Assembly: GCA_002292375.1 (NCBI GenBank)
Contig: DBBV01000004.1
Coordinates: 1-14,512 of the forward strand
Reading direction: 5' to 3'
Length of the DNA: 14,512 nucleotides
DNA from: Methylococcaceae bacterium UBA975
GTDB lineage: Bacteria; Pseudomonadota; Gammaproteobacteria; Methylococcales; Cycloclasticaceae
In this document: positions 14,392 to 14,512 of the stretch, piece after piece
Layout: each line of letters begins with the position of its first letter
Numbering within the stretch: position 1 is the stretch's first letter
Notes under the pieces: generated by a model
Seen by the model: only the letters and a program-made list of their open reading frames with translations
The model's database searches: none
Told to the model about the DNA's origin: nothing
Program-made: the position numbers and the translations under genes

Positions 14392-14419
14392 TTGACCTTT
14401 AGCGCGAGGCTAATACAAT
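14392..14419 (+). promoter_or_regulatory. Promoter of the tRNA-Arg gene
   Basis: TTGACC (14392-14397) and TACAAT (14414-14419) are spaced by 16 nt and lie 13 nt before the mature tRNA 5' end. This is a good sigma70 match in the expected position for a stable-RNA gene. Confidence 0.7.
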
Positions 14420-14431
14420 ACCCATCCTTAC

Positions 14432-14508
14432 GCGCCAGTAGCTCAGCTGGATAGAGTACTCGGCTACGAACCGAGCGGTCAGGGGTTCGAATCCCTTCTG
14501 GCGCACCA
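14432..14508 (+). tRNA. tRNA-Arg, anticodon ACG
   Basis: The 77-nt gene folds as a full cloverleaf. The acceptor GCGCCAG (14432-14438) pairs with CTGGCGC, the anticodon stem CTCGG/CCGAG encloses loop CTACGAA, and the T arm AGGGG-TTCGAAT-CCCTT is intact. The CCA end is encoded (14506-14508). Anticodon ACG (14466-14468), with A34 expected to become inosine, reads CGU, CGC and CGA arginine codons. It has its own promoter and follows the XylM-like gene by 84 nt. Confidence 0.97.
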
Positions 14509-14512
14509 TACA

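Noticed and set aside
1..14512. CRISPR arrays, insertion sequences, phage or toxin-antitoxin genes
   Set aside because: No regularly spaced repeats, transposase or integrase frames, or terminal inverted repeats were visible on either strand.

Overview
The window looks like part of an aromatic-hydrocarbon catabolic region in a marine-type gammaproteobacterium with moderate-to-low GC. It holds two complete oxygenase (alpha+beta) sets of Rieske ring-hydroxylating dioxygenases, a XylM-like membrane hydroxylase, two meta-cleavage-product hydrolases, a hydratase/aldolase pair, a 2-hydroxymuconic semialdehyde dehydrogenase, a BphK-like glutathione transferase, a BphX-like membrane protein and an outer-membrane channel of the phenol/MetA type. 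This combination recalls obligate aromatic degraders such as Cycloclasticus. That genus is an inference from gene content, not something the sequence proves.

Layout, left to right. (1) 1-404, minus: N-terminal part of a secreted DsrE-like protein, cut by the window edge. (2) 726-4202, plus: an operon of DmpD/XylF-type hydrolase, HpaH-type hydratase (GTG start, 7-nt overlap), HpaI-type class II aldolase and outer-membrane channel, closed by a strong bidirectional terminator. (3) 4259-6225, minus: oxygenase set 1 (alpha then beta), toluene/biphenyl-type by iron-ligand spacing. (4) 6520-7407, plus: a DMT/EamA permease. (5) 7470-8339, minus: a second alpha/beta hydrolase, divergent from (6) 8476-11865, plus: oxygenase set 2 (naphthalene-type ligand spacing) followed by the semialdehyde dehydrogenase and another bidirectional terminator. 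(7) 11983-12588, minus: GST. (8) 12797-14347, plus: BphX-like membrane protein and XylM/CymAa-like hydroxylase. (9) 14432-14508: tRNA-Arg(ACG) with its own promoter.

How the genes could work together (inference). The XylM-like enzyme and the two dioxygenases would start attack on alkyl or ring carbons. A dihydrodiol dehydrogenase and an extradiol dioxygenase located elsewhere would produce ring-fission products. Those would be split by the hydrolases or oxidised by the dehydrogenase, and the resulting dienoate would be hydrated and cleaved by the HpaH/HpaI-type pair to pyruvate plus an aldehyde. No ferredoxin, reductase, extradiol dioxygenase, tautomerase, decarboxylase or transcription regulator is visible, so the window is one part of a dispersed pathway.

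The most interesting non-coding signal is a pair of identical 10-mers (AATTAGAAAC and AATTCTAATG, containing opposite-facing copies of the 7-mer TTCTAAT) found in the promoter regions of both the hydrolase operon and the second dioxygenase operon. This suggests a shared regulator. I found no previously unknown defence or mobile system, CRISPR array or insertion sequence.
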